From Nymphaea colorata (lineage: Eukaryota; Streptophyta; Magnoliopsida; Nymphaeales; Nymphaeaceae): a stretch of DNA of 64,000 nt. A program made the position numbers and the translations under genes. Under the pieces are notes generated by a model. That model was not told the DNA's origin and did not search any database. It was given only the letters and a program-made list of their open reading frames with translations. The stretch lies in the NCBI RefSeq assembly GCF_008831285.2, contig NC_045142.1, forward strand, positions 26,735,876 through 26,799,875. Reading direction: 5' to 3'. Below are positions 10,558 through 21,449 of this stretch, piece by piece. The number at the start of each line of letters is the position of its first letter. The stretch's first letter is position 1.

Positions 10558-13500
10558 GGTCAAGAAGCGAAGAAGATGAAGAGTGCTTTAGGGGGAAGAT
10601 GGGGACGTTAGGGAGGGTTTTAATGGGTGGAGAGAGAGAGGAGGTGATGCAGAAGAACGTACTTGGAGGGGAAAAGGAGGTGGTTCTGGCTGTCATAATA
10701 AAAATGCCATTTTTTCGTGCCATCGAGATTTTTTCACAAAAAGAAGAAAAAGAAAGAAGGAAAAAAAGATTATATCCATTTTCTTCTGCAAAAGTAAATA
10801 TTAAATTTATTATCCGACCATTTACGCCAAAGAATTGTCTATCAAACAAAGGAAGGTGTTGATTATCATTATAATACAAAAGGGGAGGTGTGCCTTTCCA
10901 CACTCGTGCATCATTTTCATGGAGTTGACACGTGAGTGGCTAGTGGGGAGGTACTGAGAAAAAAAGAAAGAAAGTAAAGATTTGAGATGGGTACTGAAAA
11001 TTTCACAAGAACGAAGAAAAAATAGAGGCAAGGGACCTTGATTGCCCCAATCAGATCAAAATAGAAGTCATTGGAAAGTGTTTCTGATTGCACGCATCTC
11101 GATCATTAGGGCATAAGTTCTTATGGTTGATGATCGATGTCATTCCTCGATTGCCATCTTCCACGTTTTGTTGGTTTCCCTTGATGCAACATAAATGATA
11201 GGGCCCTTAGAAGGAGGAGATATCAGCTCAAAGACCAAGACAATGTTGTACATCTTGGGGAATCTCAATAATCTTTTGTATCTTTCTATGGTCGATTATT
11301 TGAGATGCAAGCTACCAAGAAAAGTGCTTTGAGTTAATAAAAGATCTTTGGCATTAATGCACGAAACCACTACTTGGCTAGTTTGGTATTTAAATTTCAA
11401 TCTTAAATCTATATCTCTTTCATATGTACAAATGAAGCTTTTCAGAAAAAGAGGAGCTTGGATGTGTAGAGAGAGAAAGGATACAGGTCATTGCAAAAAG
11501 GATCAGGGAGGTTGCCATCCAGACCATATATAAACCTCGAAGGTCATTCTCACGCAAATATGATCCTGACATGCATTGGTGTTGGCGTTTGTAAAGGGTG
11601 AAAGCCTCTGAAATCTGAACTAGCGACCTGCCATCTCAAGACAACAAATAGTTGATCTTTTCCGCAGCCACGAAGAATGTTCCCACGTCACAGGTCGAGT
11701 GCGTTTCATCTCCAACTATAACGTAATGGCCCCACATACTCTAAACAATATAATTAAGCAAACTTGATTAGCACATGATTGAATCAAAGTGTCTACATGC
11801 ACTGATCTTTTCTCACAACAAAGAAAGCAATCAACGTTTTGGGTTGTGAACTCGCACATCATATAATTTAACTTCTTGTAAATATTAAGTGCGGAGACAT
11901 TTGTATCATGTAAGTTTGGGGGTCGGGAGGGCGGGTCGGGCCTGGGCCGGTCAGGGCCCAGTCTGCAGCAATGGGCTGCGGCTAGCCCCAGCCTGATTCC
12001 TTATCCAGCCGGGCCAACCGGATGCCATGGTGTGTATTCTTAACTATGTTATATTCGTATACTCGTGTAACATAACTCATAAAGTTGAGGTTGAGAACTA
12101 CTATTTTGTAACAAAGTGAACTTCACATCGTTAGAAAGTATGCATCACTGAATTGCGTATTTTTAGGCATCATCACGTGCAGACTAATTCCAAAAATGTA
12201 GCATTGTGGCGAACATTTTTCATTGTTCTAGAAGCAATTTGTTCATTTATAAAGAAGACATCATGGCCTTAACTCTTTCCATATTTTCCTCATTAATATA
12301 TGCATCCAGCACGGTCCTTGCCATTAATGGCTTCTTACTCAGAATGGTTTGCGATGAATATCATATTTCCTTCAATCTTGAGATGCTCAGTGTTCTACTG
12401 TAAACCCCCTCTGAAATAGTACATAAAGTTTGATATTTGCAGGTCTCTTTAGTTAAATTCAAACAACAAGTCAAAGCTATCCTCTTAATATGGAAGCGAA
12501 TGGAAATTACCATTAATCATATTATGCGCTTCTTCCTTGAAATGGTGTTGTGGACTTAAGCCTTACCAAGCCCAGATGCACTTTTAGAGCTAGCTGCAGG
12601 AAAAGTTTGGTTCTAGAACATATCCAAACAGGATCCGTTATAAGTTCGTTCCACCATTGAGCCAGACCCTCATATATAGGGTTCACTTGAGGACCTGACC
12701 AGACTAAACTAGCCATGGGCCAAAATTGGACTGGACTGCATGAAGTTGGTTGTTTGGCAAGGGAGTGTTGCATGAACCTACCGAAAAATTGGTCTAGATT
12801 CCTAGACACCTAGTTTTAGTGTCTCTATCTTTGGAACTGGTTCATGAAACACTCACATAATGTTCGCACTCCTGTTAGGCTTGTTCATTGAACCTATTCT
12901 CACAGGAAAATGGACATATTTTCATAGGAAAACTGATCAAACTTTGAATGTTTCAATGAGATCAACCATGTTTTGTAATAAGAATTGAGACCTACAGGAG
13001 CTTCCGTTCCAAGTTCCAGAAATTTCAGGCTTTCGGTATATTGATTCACGAACTTGGCCATGTTCTCGACAAAAGCATGCATTGGTTGTACGCAAGATCA
13101 GGAACTCGGTCGCCCTGTTCCCTTCATGTATCAGTGTCGCAGAAACAACCTCCTGCCACTTACATCTAACTAAACTAGGACCAACAAGAAGCCTTGATCA
13201 TGCATGCCTTCCGTGAGATGGACGGTCCAGATCTGACTGTGACTGACAAGCACCATTTATGTCAAGAAGGTGCGTCTTGCTTTTACCATGCACACTGTTC
13301 TGAGTACAAAGATTCTGCAACGCCACTATCCTTATTTGGCAGTAAGGTCAGATCATGTCTCCACAGAGAGAAAATGAAACATCAATTACAAACAACAGCC
13401 AGAACTTGATCTTCCACTTACATGTGGCAATGGTTGGTAGACACCCAAACGCTTGAACTTCTGTAAAAAATGAAAAAGTTTTGGCCCTTGTTTCTAGCTT

Positions 13501-14572
13501 TGCCTTTTCTGAGAAAAAGTTATAAAAGGAAGCTTGTGTTTAATATAAAAGGCTCCTTTTCTGATCATAATCACAAAAGAGTCTTATTTATGCTTCTGAG
13601 TTTCCTTATGCAGCTCGAAGATCACAACGCATAGTTATATAAGATCATATTTATACCTGTTCTTCAATGTTAATAAAAGTTGGTTCACCTTCATGAAAGA
13701 GAACAAAAGAAAGGACTGTTGTGGTCATTTCTCAGAGATTTTAACCCAAGTGGGCAGGTAATGGAAAGCCTCTAGCAATAAACTGAGAGACATGAGGCAT
13801 GTTTTTAAAATATGCCAACAAGGAAGTATCTTGTAGAAATATATATTCCAAGGTAGGAAAGAAATGGAAGCCTGTTAGGGTTTGAAAGGATCTTTCTCTC
13901 TAGCCTCTTAGGAGAGGTTGTGATCCCCAGAACTGCATGGAACTCTTAAGTGAAATGATGATGCTTCTGCAATGAAGTAAAATTGAAGGATCATGTGCTT
14001 CAGCATTTATTATGTGTATGTAATCATCATGCACAAAGGAGCACCTTATTGCTAAAAAGAGAAAAAAAGGGGGCCAAATGGAAATGTTTTTAGAGGCCCA
14101 GAGCTTGGAATTGGGACATCTCGTGTCAAAGACAAAACGTGCAATTGTCCTGAAAAGACAACTCGAAGCCCATCCTTTTCATCAGATATTCTAAAGTACG
14201 GGAATCCAGTTTGATTAATAAGCTATCAGCATAATAAGGTCAGATATTAAATGCTGGGAAGATCACAAATGCACAAACATGCATCTTGAAAGCCAAGTTG
14301 TTGTTTCAGACATCTATTTATCTTTACTATTGGAAATATTGTTCCCTTGTTTTTCTAATGCACACAACCTAAATGCTGCTATCTTAATTGTCATCGTCAC
14401 TATCTAATCTCTTTCCCTCTATTCTAACTCAGCAGGAAGTTAACAAACTAACTACCGTTCGGAAAAGAAGCTGGAAATCGCCGGAAATCCCTCTATTCTT
14501 CAGAGTCTTTTTTGGGCAGTGGGCCGCCTTTAGCTCACACGGTCAATTTCTAACTTGTTGACTTACCTCTAG
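10558..14572. other. Intergenic region, HIPP promoter side, no recognisable gene
   Basis: About 4 kb upstream of the HIPP gene. No exon series was recognised. A GC-rich fragment at about 11930-12030 is listed separately. The frame at 12809-12522 (-) matches no family I know and sits in repeat-like sequence. CACGTG, a G-box core, occurs at about 10929-10934, roughly 370 bp upstream of the HIPP start; its role is not shown. Confidence 0.5.
11930..12030. mobile_element. Degenerate fragment of a GC-rich hAT-like repeat
   Basis: An isolated GC-rich patch with GGGTCGGGAGGGCGGG, GGGCCTGGGCCGG and CCAGCCGGGCC. The composition and motifs resemble the ends of the complete element at 14765-15636. No target duplication was found, so I treat it as a decayed or truncated relative. 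Confidence 0.4.
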
Positions 14573-14580
14573 ATGGTGTA

Positions 14581-15874
14581 TACGGATGTCGATATATCTG
14601 ATTTGAATAGGATATCCGATTGATCTGATCTAAAAAAATTAGATATGAAAAAAGATTAATATCTGATTAAGAAATTAGATCGGATTGGAATTTAATAAAT
14701 GACATCCAATCAAATTCGGATTTAATAAATGACATCCAATCATATTCAGATATACATAAAGATCTAGGGGTGGGTATCGGGCCGGGCCGGGCCGGGCCGG
14801 CCCTCTAAAACCCGGCCTGGGTTGGCCCGCCGGGCCTGAAACCCGGGCCCGAGCCCGGCCCGATATATTGCCGGGCCGGGTACCGGGCCTGGGCCACAGA
14901 AATCAGGCCCGGCCCAGCCCGTTTGGTGGATCCGACCCGCGCTCGACCGCTCGGGCGGTCGAGCGTCTCGTCCTAGCCCTCCACCACTCGCCTGCCGAAC
15001 GGCAGGCGGGTGGTGGTTTTTCACCGGCAGGCCACCCAACTTCGTGGGTGGCTGCCAGCGGATGCCGCCAAGACTGCCGGCCATCGCGGCGGAGAGGGAG
15101 GGGAGCTGCGGGGCTGCGGTGGACGGAGGCGGAGAGGGAGAGGGAGGCGGAGAGGGAGAGGGAGACGGAGGCGGAGAGGGAGGGGAGCGAGCGGGGCTGT
15201 GGTGGACGGAGGCGGAGAGGGAGAGGGAAACGGGAGAGGGAGCAGAGGGAGAGGGAGAGGGAGACGGTAGGGAGAAGGAGCAGAGGGAGAGGGAAGGGAG
15301 AGGGAGCAGAGGGAGAAGGAGACGGAAGGGAGCATAAGGAGAGGGAGAAGGAGCAAAGGGAGAGGGAGACGGAAGGGAAAGGGAGACGAGCAGAGGGAGA
15401 TGGAGAGCGAGCCGAGGGCTCAGGGCGGAGGCCGCCCGACCGCCCGAGGGCGGGAGTCGGGCCGGCCGGGCCGCCGTTGGGCCGCCCTTCCTGCCCAGGC
15501 CCGGCCCGGTTTGGTTATCGGGCCTGGCTGTCGGGCCCGGGTCCGGCCCGGGCCGGGATTTTCCCGGCCCAAACCCGGCCCGTACCGGGCCGGGCCGGGC
15601 CGGCCCGGCGATGGCCCGGCCCGACGCCCAGCCTTATAAAGATCCGGTCGGATTCGGATAGGATTCATTTTTAGATAAATATCATGTATATAATGCTATT
15701 AAATTTTAGAAATTAGCAAAACCCGATTCAAAATACGGATTCAGATATAAATATAAAAATCGGATTCCGGATTGAAAATGACATTTTTTTATTCGAATTG
15801 AATATGTGAATATCCAAAAAAGCAGATATGATTAAAGATATATTCAATCTAAATCCAATCTATTGACATCCCTA
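14581..15874. mobile_element. Older hAT-like MITE, split by a younger insertion
   Basis: Left end TACGGATGTCGATA and right end TATTGACATCCCTA (reverse complement TAGGGATGTCAATA) are imperfect inverted repeats. The flanks ATGGTGTA (14573-14580) and GTGGTGTC (15875-15882) share the core TGGTGT, consistent with a mutated 8-bp target duplication. Without the inner element the host is about 414 bp, AT-rich, with many ATCCGA/TCGGAT motifs. No coding capacity. Confidence 0.65.
14765..15636. mobile_element. GC-rich non-autonomous hAT-like element, nested insertion
   Basis: Flanked by exact 8-bp direct repeats TAAAGATC (14757-14764 and 15637-15644), the duplication size of hAT transposons. Left end TAGGGGTGGG; right end, reverse-complemented, TAAGGCTGGG; both continue into TCGGGCCGGGCC. 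The body has a run of perfect or near-perfect hairpins (14940-15056) followed by a GGAGAGG-type polypurine tract (about 15090-15410). Long open frames on both strands result from GC and purine bias and do not resemble transposase. It is inserted in an older hAT-like element, so the relative ages are clear. Confidence 0.8.
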
Positions 15875-15882
15875 GTGGTGTC

Positions 15883-18086
15883 TGATGGTGTTCCTCTCCC
15901 TGCATCTAGATGGTGCCTCGAACATAACATCTTTCTTACGTTGAACTTCTTTGCATCTAGATGGTGCCTCGAACATAACATCTTTCTTATGTTGAACTTC
16001 TTTTCGAAGTGCAATGAGGCTATCAAACCATCTGTATTATGTTTTATGTTCCAAACACAAGAGGAAGAATTAAATTGTAGGGTTGAAGAGTCGAGGGGCA
16101 TTTCTTTATACATGTAGTGCACAAGTTGCGGCGGCGGGAAGGATGGAACGGCCACAAGAAGATCAGCTCATTTTTAATATTGATGGATCTCGGAAGGATA
16201 TATTAATATCTACTAAGAAGCCCTCTCCAAACAATTTTAATGTTGTACAAGTTAATGTTATTAGTCTAGGAGAGCATTTGCTGATGCACCAAAGAGGCAG
16301 TAGGGCAATGGGAGAACATAAAAAAGCCAACTTCTAATGGAGTGATGCGTAGGGCATTTCAGAAGGACCATAGCCCTCCTTTAGGACGGGTACTACTGTT
16401 CAAGAACAGCCATGGACGACCGCAGACTTGCCTTGTGTACCAACAAGATAAGGTGGAACACCACAACACAAGCAAGGAGGGACGTCCGCAGACTTGTCTT
16501 GCCTACAAACAACACAAGGAGGAACACCAGTAGTACCACAAGCAAGGATGGACGTCAGCAGACTCGCCTTTTTTCTGAAAAAATTCCAAACTGAAATTTT
16601 CACCTTTTTCCCATGTTATTTTTACGTTATTTTTGTTTGAACTTTAGAACATAAGTTAAATTATTTGCCTCCATTTCTATCATTACCAAAACATCATTTT
16701 TATGTTTTTAACAAGTTATTTTTATATTTTCTTACAAGTTTTAATTTATTTTATTTTTTTCCTAATCACACACATGCACTTACACACGCACCACCGCAAT
16801 CACAACTTTCGTAAGAAATGCTTCTCTTGATATATTTGGCAATGTTTATTTACCAAAAAAACATGCTTACGATCAAGTAATTTATTGATTTACAGCTTCA
16901 AGAAAGGACAAACAATTGCCAAAACTATTTATCCTAAATGGATGACCAGTTTCAGGTGTTGTAAGTGTGGGATTGTCTAGGTCATTTAGTAACCACAATC
17001 GAAATATATAATAAAAAGAGTTATGTGAGCGAGTCAATAAACCTTCTAGAGTGTCATATATTTTAAACGATCTTTTTTGGTTTTATAGAACTGACAAAAA
17101 GAGAAACTTCGCAATTAGCAACAAACAAATCTGATTTTGATAGGCATATCGTTGCTTCAAATTGAATTGTTGCAAATGTTTAAATCCTCTCATTATTTTC
17201 ACTAGAAAAACAGTTCAACATATGATTTTCAGTTATAGAGTGTCTTCATGCTCCACTGACACCCACCCAATATGTTCCAAGTACAAATACTCCAAATAAA
17301 CAGAAAGGATTGGCTCTAAACTTCAAGTTGCAGGAGGTGTAAAGTTCACTCTCTGGGCATGCTTCTCTTGACGAGTCCGGGAATCAAAGGAGGAAGCAGA
17401 AGTTTCTGGCTGAGGGGCACTATGGATGCATAAATTTTTTTTAAGGGGCAGCCACATGTAAATAAAGATACGACTATGAGCTATCAATGTCGAAAATAAT
17501 CAAGTTTTTATGGGCGGATGTGGGCAATTTGCCCACACTGCGTCCACCGCCGACGGCAATGACAAACTGTACTTGTGAGCAAACAAGGGGCATCCAAGAT
17601 CTTATATCAGGACAACAAGAGTTATGAACATTGCGGCTGCTTGACCAAATGGTTGGAAAGTTGATTAGAAAGGAAAGGAAAGAGAGTCGCTGGTTTCTCT
17701 CGCCACGAAATGAAACGAAAATCCAATTCTCTCTCCAATAACAAAACAAAAGAACGATAAGGAAGCGCAGAAAAAGAAAGGTGGAAGATGGGTAGACAAT
17801 GAATTGCACCTTGAGGTTGAAGGAGTAGAACACGGATTTTTTTTTTTTTTTACTGAATTTCTCCCAGATTTTCAGCTTTGACAAAAAAAAAAACCTGATA
17901 AAATCTTCGTCCGTTAAGGCCCTAAACAACATTTGTGAGCATACTATATATATATGGTTGAGTCAGGAAAGGAGACCAAGGGTTTCGTAATTGAAATATC
18001 ATGTTTTATTTATCTGTCAATGCAGGAACAGCAAAACATAAAAACAAATTTACAGCCCAAAATTTCTCATCCCAGGCTCCAAGCTA
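15883..18086. other. Intergenic region with short tandem repeats, no gene recognised
   Basis: About 2.2 kb. Besides the 51-bp duplication it has a degenerate tandem array at about 16408-16570 (unit near 75 bp, marker GGACG-CCGCAGACTTG, two copies and part of a third). At about 17535-17565 there is a GTGGGCAATTTGCCCACACT segment, similar to the inner part of the CAGTGGCGGAGC MITEs further right. The frame at 17932-17474 (-) matches nothing I know. Confidence 0.5.
15901..16002. repeat. 51-bp tandem duplication
   Basis: Two nearly identical 51-bp copies, 15901-15951 and 15952-16002, starting TGCATCTAGATGGTGCCTCG and differing at about one base. Confidence 0.9.
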
Positions 18087-19430
18087 CTAATTTCCCGCTT
18101 TCTCCATGTTTTCCACATTGGGCATGTCCCTCATCTGCAACACAAACCCGTTGTCCGCCACAAGTTAGAGAAAGTAATAGCATAGTTCTTGCAAAGTCAC
18201 TAAAACCAGCCCCAACACCATCTGGAAGGCTAAAATACTGAGCGAAACTTTCTTAGAAATCAAAAAGAGCGCAGTGGTGGATAAATACAAGTCCAAACTA
18301 GAGACACAAATATGTAGCAAATAAACTGAATTACCAGTACTTTGTGTTTTCTGGTTCTCCCTTCTGAGAGAGAAAGAATTGCATCAGCAACAAGAACAGG
18401 AAAAAAGGAAGACGGCGATGCGGAGAAGAGGAGTAGGGCAGGAAGAAACTAGTTCAGAACACTGGGTTTAGCATTGACAAAGATGGTTTGCCAACCTACT
18501 GAATCAGGGTATGACATGAACAGCCTCACATATTCAGCAATTAAATTGAACAGCCTCACATGATTTTTTTTCCTTTACCTGGCCCAGAGCCATGGGGGCA
18601 AGTATGACCAAGAAGATAGAAACCCATAAGTTAGACTCTGAAAAACGCTATACCTATAAGGCTATATGTATGATTCTACAAGTCTTTAAATTCACATGAA
18701 CAGCCTCACATATTCAGTAATTAAATTGGATAGCAGGATGGATGCATATAACCAGCATACCTCTAAGTTGCTCAGACAACATTTTGTGTCTTCTTGTTGC
18801 TGCAGCAAGCTGCCCCTCAGTTCCTCAAATTCCTGCATTGTTAAAAATTGCTGAGGTGGAAGACAAGCATGTGATGTTGCAAACATAAGATAGGATTCGG
18901 TTATTTACCGATCTCAATTGTTCAACTTCAACATTGAGGGTTTTTTTCAGTCCAGATAACTCCTGATCATAAATTGAGAAGCTATCGAATTAGGATTCCT
19001 AAAATAACAGCAAGAAAGGTAAAGAAAATGTAAAAGAAAAAGTAAAATAGGCAATCAGTAAACACACTAAATGTTTGATAGCTAAGGAAATATGTCTGGC
19101 CATATAGACAGATTCATCAAATATGATCACTTCAATCACAATTTTTTCTTTATGTTCAGTCATGTCTTTTTAATCATCAATTGTATCAAACCTTTGTAGG
19201 CCAATGCAGGGTAAGGTTTTGCTGGGAAGCTACCCCGAGCAGCTTCTGAAACACCAGCATCGCATGTAACAAGGTAATTAGCTCTAAGAATATCCATATG
19301 TCATGCTTCAAATCTTTATTTGAATATATGTGGATCTTCATAATGCAGAACTACATATAAAAAAGAACCAAGTTGCAGCACTCATCTAAACATATGATTC
19401 ATTAAAAATAATGTTTGCACACACACACAA

Positions 19431-19469
<39 letters not shown>

Positions 19470-21449
19470 GCCAGTTGATACATGGAGAAATTTATAGCTT
19501 TATACCTTTTGTAATACTCACTAACCAAGAAACAGACATAAAAAGGCTCTTGGTTCAAGTTTTCGTTTGAAGTAGTCCCTAAAATGAGGAAAACATGGAG
19601 GTGCAAAAGGTGCAGAAATATAACTTTCCTTTCTGAATAAAAAACTTCTCATAAGGTGTCATCATCTTGAGAAACTTGATAGGAGCCCCATTCGAAATCC
19701 AATTGGCTGAAAAGAAACTCTGAACTCAATATTAGAAGGGACCCAAGCTTCACTACTTTGACAGCATCTTTCAAGTTTCAACTCGCCCATATAGTTCAAG
19801 CATTTTGGGAAAACAGAGAATACGATTAAAATTTCATTTTCTTTGAGATATTGCTGGAAAATATACACGTGAACTTTGTCTCACCATCAGTTTGGAAGAT
19901 TTTACTGTTGCTTTCAAGTTGGTTTTTCACAAGTTGAAGTACGTGAAAAGCTTGTGTTTGAACTTGAGAGGGATATGTGTTGAGTACAAAGATCAACAAT
20001 GAAGGCACAAAAACATATCTTGGAATGAGGTAATTGAGGGTGGTTCCCACATATACCAGTGCATTTAAGAATATCATTTATGCATTCAGAATTTCAGATG
20101 GAAACAAGGACAATGTTTTACCATACTCATGCTGAACGAAAAACATAATGAGAACAAAGTAATGGAAGTAAGCTTATTTTTGCTAAAATAAACAGCCGTG
20201 TCCAATCCGATGCGACTCAAATCACGATGTCATATGATGCAATCTACAAGTTGATGCCAAATTGAGAAAAGAACTGGTAAAGTGATGGTGGTTCAAGACC
20301 ATAAAGACCAGCCTTCCTATGCTCCATAGAATAATTCTGAATCTAAAGTTAGTTGGCTAACTGAAAAAGAAGAAATATTTTTCTTTATTCCAGGTACCAC
20401 AATCACACCGACGCAGCTGAATGGCCATTACCAACAACAGATAGGTTGTGCCGAGATAAGTGATTTTTAATTTTCCAGCCTCTTCGCCTGACTTTCCACG
20501 GTTTCTCTTCCAGGTATGCACAGAAAGAGGAAAAACATGCATAATAATTTCATGATATTGCCCACAAGTCAAAGACTCAAATACAAAACCAGTCGAACAT
20601 TTTGATTGATAATAATTTGAATCGGTAACAGATAGTGATCCATTAAGGTGGCATGACAATGGTCGGAGCAGAAGAAAAATTTTCTGAGAGCTAAACTTCA
20701 CATAGAACTTACAAATAGCTCATTCATTTGCTAAAACTAAGAGCACTATCCATGACAGCAGTTACGGAGATCTTCTCTTCATAATGGTATTTAGAAATTG
20801 AAAGCAAACAAAGATCAACTAGAACAAGACAGAAACCTTACCTCCCGATAGGTGCTAACTTGCGTATCAAGCTTCAATCTCCACTCCTGCAAATCCTGTA
20901 TTCCGTTGGAAGACAGACTACAGTTAGAAGAAAAAAAATTCCTTAACTTGAGAGGAGAAAATGAAGGCTAAGCCACTTATGGAGCCGCATCGATGACCAC
21001 AGGCTGATTTGGAAATCCTTGCCTTCTTCAAACCTTGAATCCGACTTAATAATTCCGCCTTCGACTCGTTCAGTTCCTTCCTCAAACGCACACGTAAAAT
21101 GAACATAATCAGAAAACAAATAATCATCGAGGTCTTTTCTCTCTTTCGTTACACAGTTACTGAAACTGACAACGTAGCTTCGAGGTATACCGCTATTTTC
21201 GAGCTAATTGGTGGCAGATTCTCGTTCTTCTGCATAATGGGGATCACGAAACCAGGGAAACCAATATAGGAGAAGACAATATTAAATCAAACACAGACCA
21301 TGAGAAGCCACTACTGAACAAAACATGAACAAATCAACAAAATAAAGAGATCCCAACTCCGTTATCACCCGAAATATGAGAGAGAGTATTACCGACGGAA
21401 GAGGCAGAGCAGAAATGGAATGCATAGCTGCACTGTAGGCGTCTGCCAT
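18087..21449 (-). CDS. Small plant coiled-coil protein, function unknown
   Basis: Seven exons, all phase 0: 21449..21393 (MADAYSAAMHSISALPLPS), 21229..21167 (KNENLPPISSKIAVYLEATLS), about 21076..21023 (ELNESKAELLSRIQGLKK), 20895..20842 (DLQEWRLKLDTQVSTYRE), 18962..18909 (ELSGLKKTLNVEVEQLRS), 18832..18761 (24 residues, starts EFEELRGSLLQQQ) and 18134..18087 (MRDMPNVENMEKAGN, stop), about 133 residues. After a short Ser/Pro-containing head the rest is Leu/Glu/Lys-rich with heptad spacing, so a single coiled coil is expected. From memory it resembles a conserved plant protein of unknown role, sometimes named after CAP-Gly linker proteins without functional evidence. The start of exon 3 is the least certain junction: the phase-0 acceptor is used, and another AG lies four bases upstream. 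The intron after exon 3 begins GC. An in-frame ATG further upstream (21521) was not used because the shorter start fits the family better. Confidence 0.8.
18515..18728. repeat. Spaced direct repeats in the last intron of the coiled-coil gene
   Basis: A segment containing CATGAACAGCCTCACATATT occurs at about 18515 and again at about 18695 with one or two mismatches over roughly 37 bp. A shorter third copy follows the first. Origin unknown. Confidence 0.75.
19418..19469. repeat. (CA)n(TA)n microsatellite
   Basis: A CA run with one interruption passes into a TA run. It lies in the intron between exons 4 and 5 of the coiled-coil gene. Confidence 0.95.
20896..21022 (-). other. GC-AG intron in the coiled-coil gene
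   Basis: The exon ends AAGAAG and the intron starts GCAAGG, ending ATACAG before GATTTGCAGG. This joins LKK to DLQEW in frame. AG/GCAAG is the usual strong context of plant GC donors. Confidence 0.75.

Noticed and set aside
14868-15674. 268-codon open frame rich in Glu, Arg and Gly
   Set aside because: It spans the polypurine tract and both ends of a hAT-like element, crosses the target duplication, and resembles no protein family. It comes from base composition.
17474-17932. 152-codon minus-strand frame downstream of the coiled-coil gene
   Set aside because: It is driven by poly-A and poly-T runs and has no family similarity.
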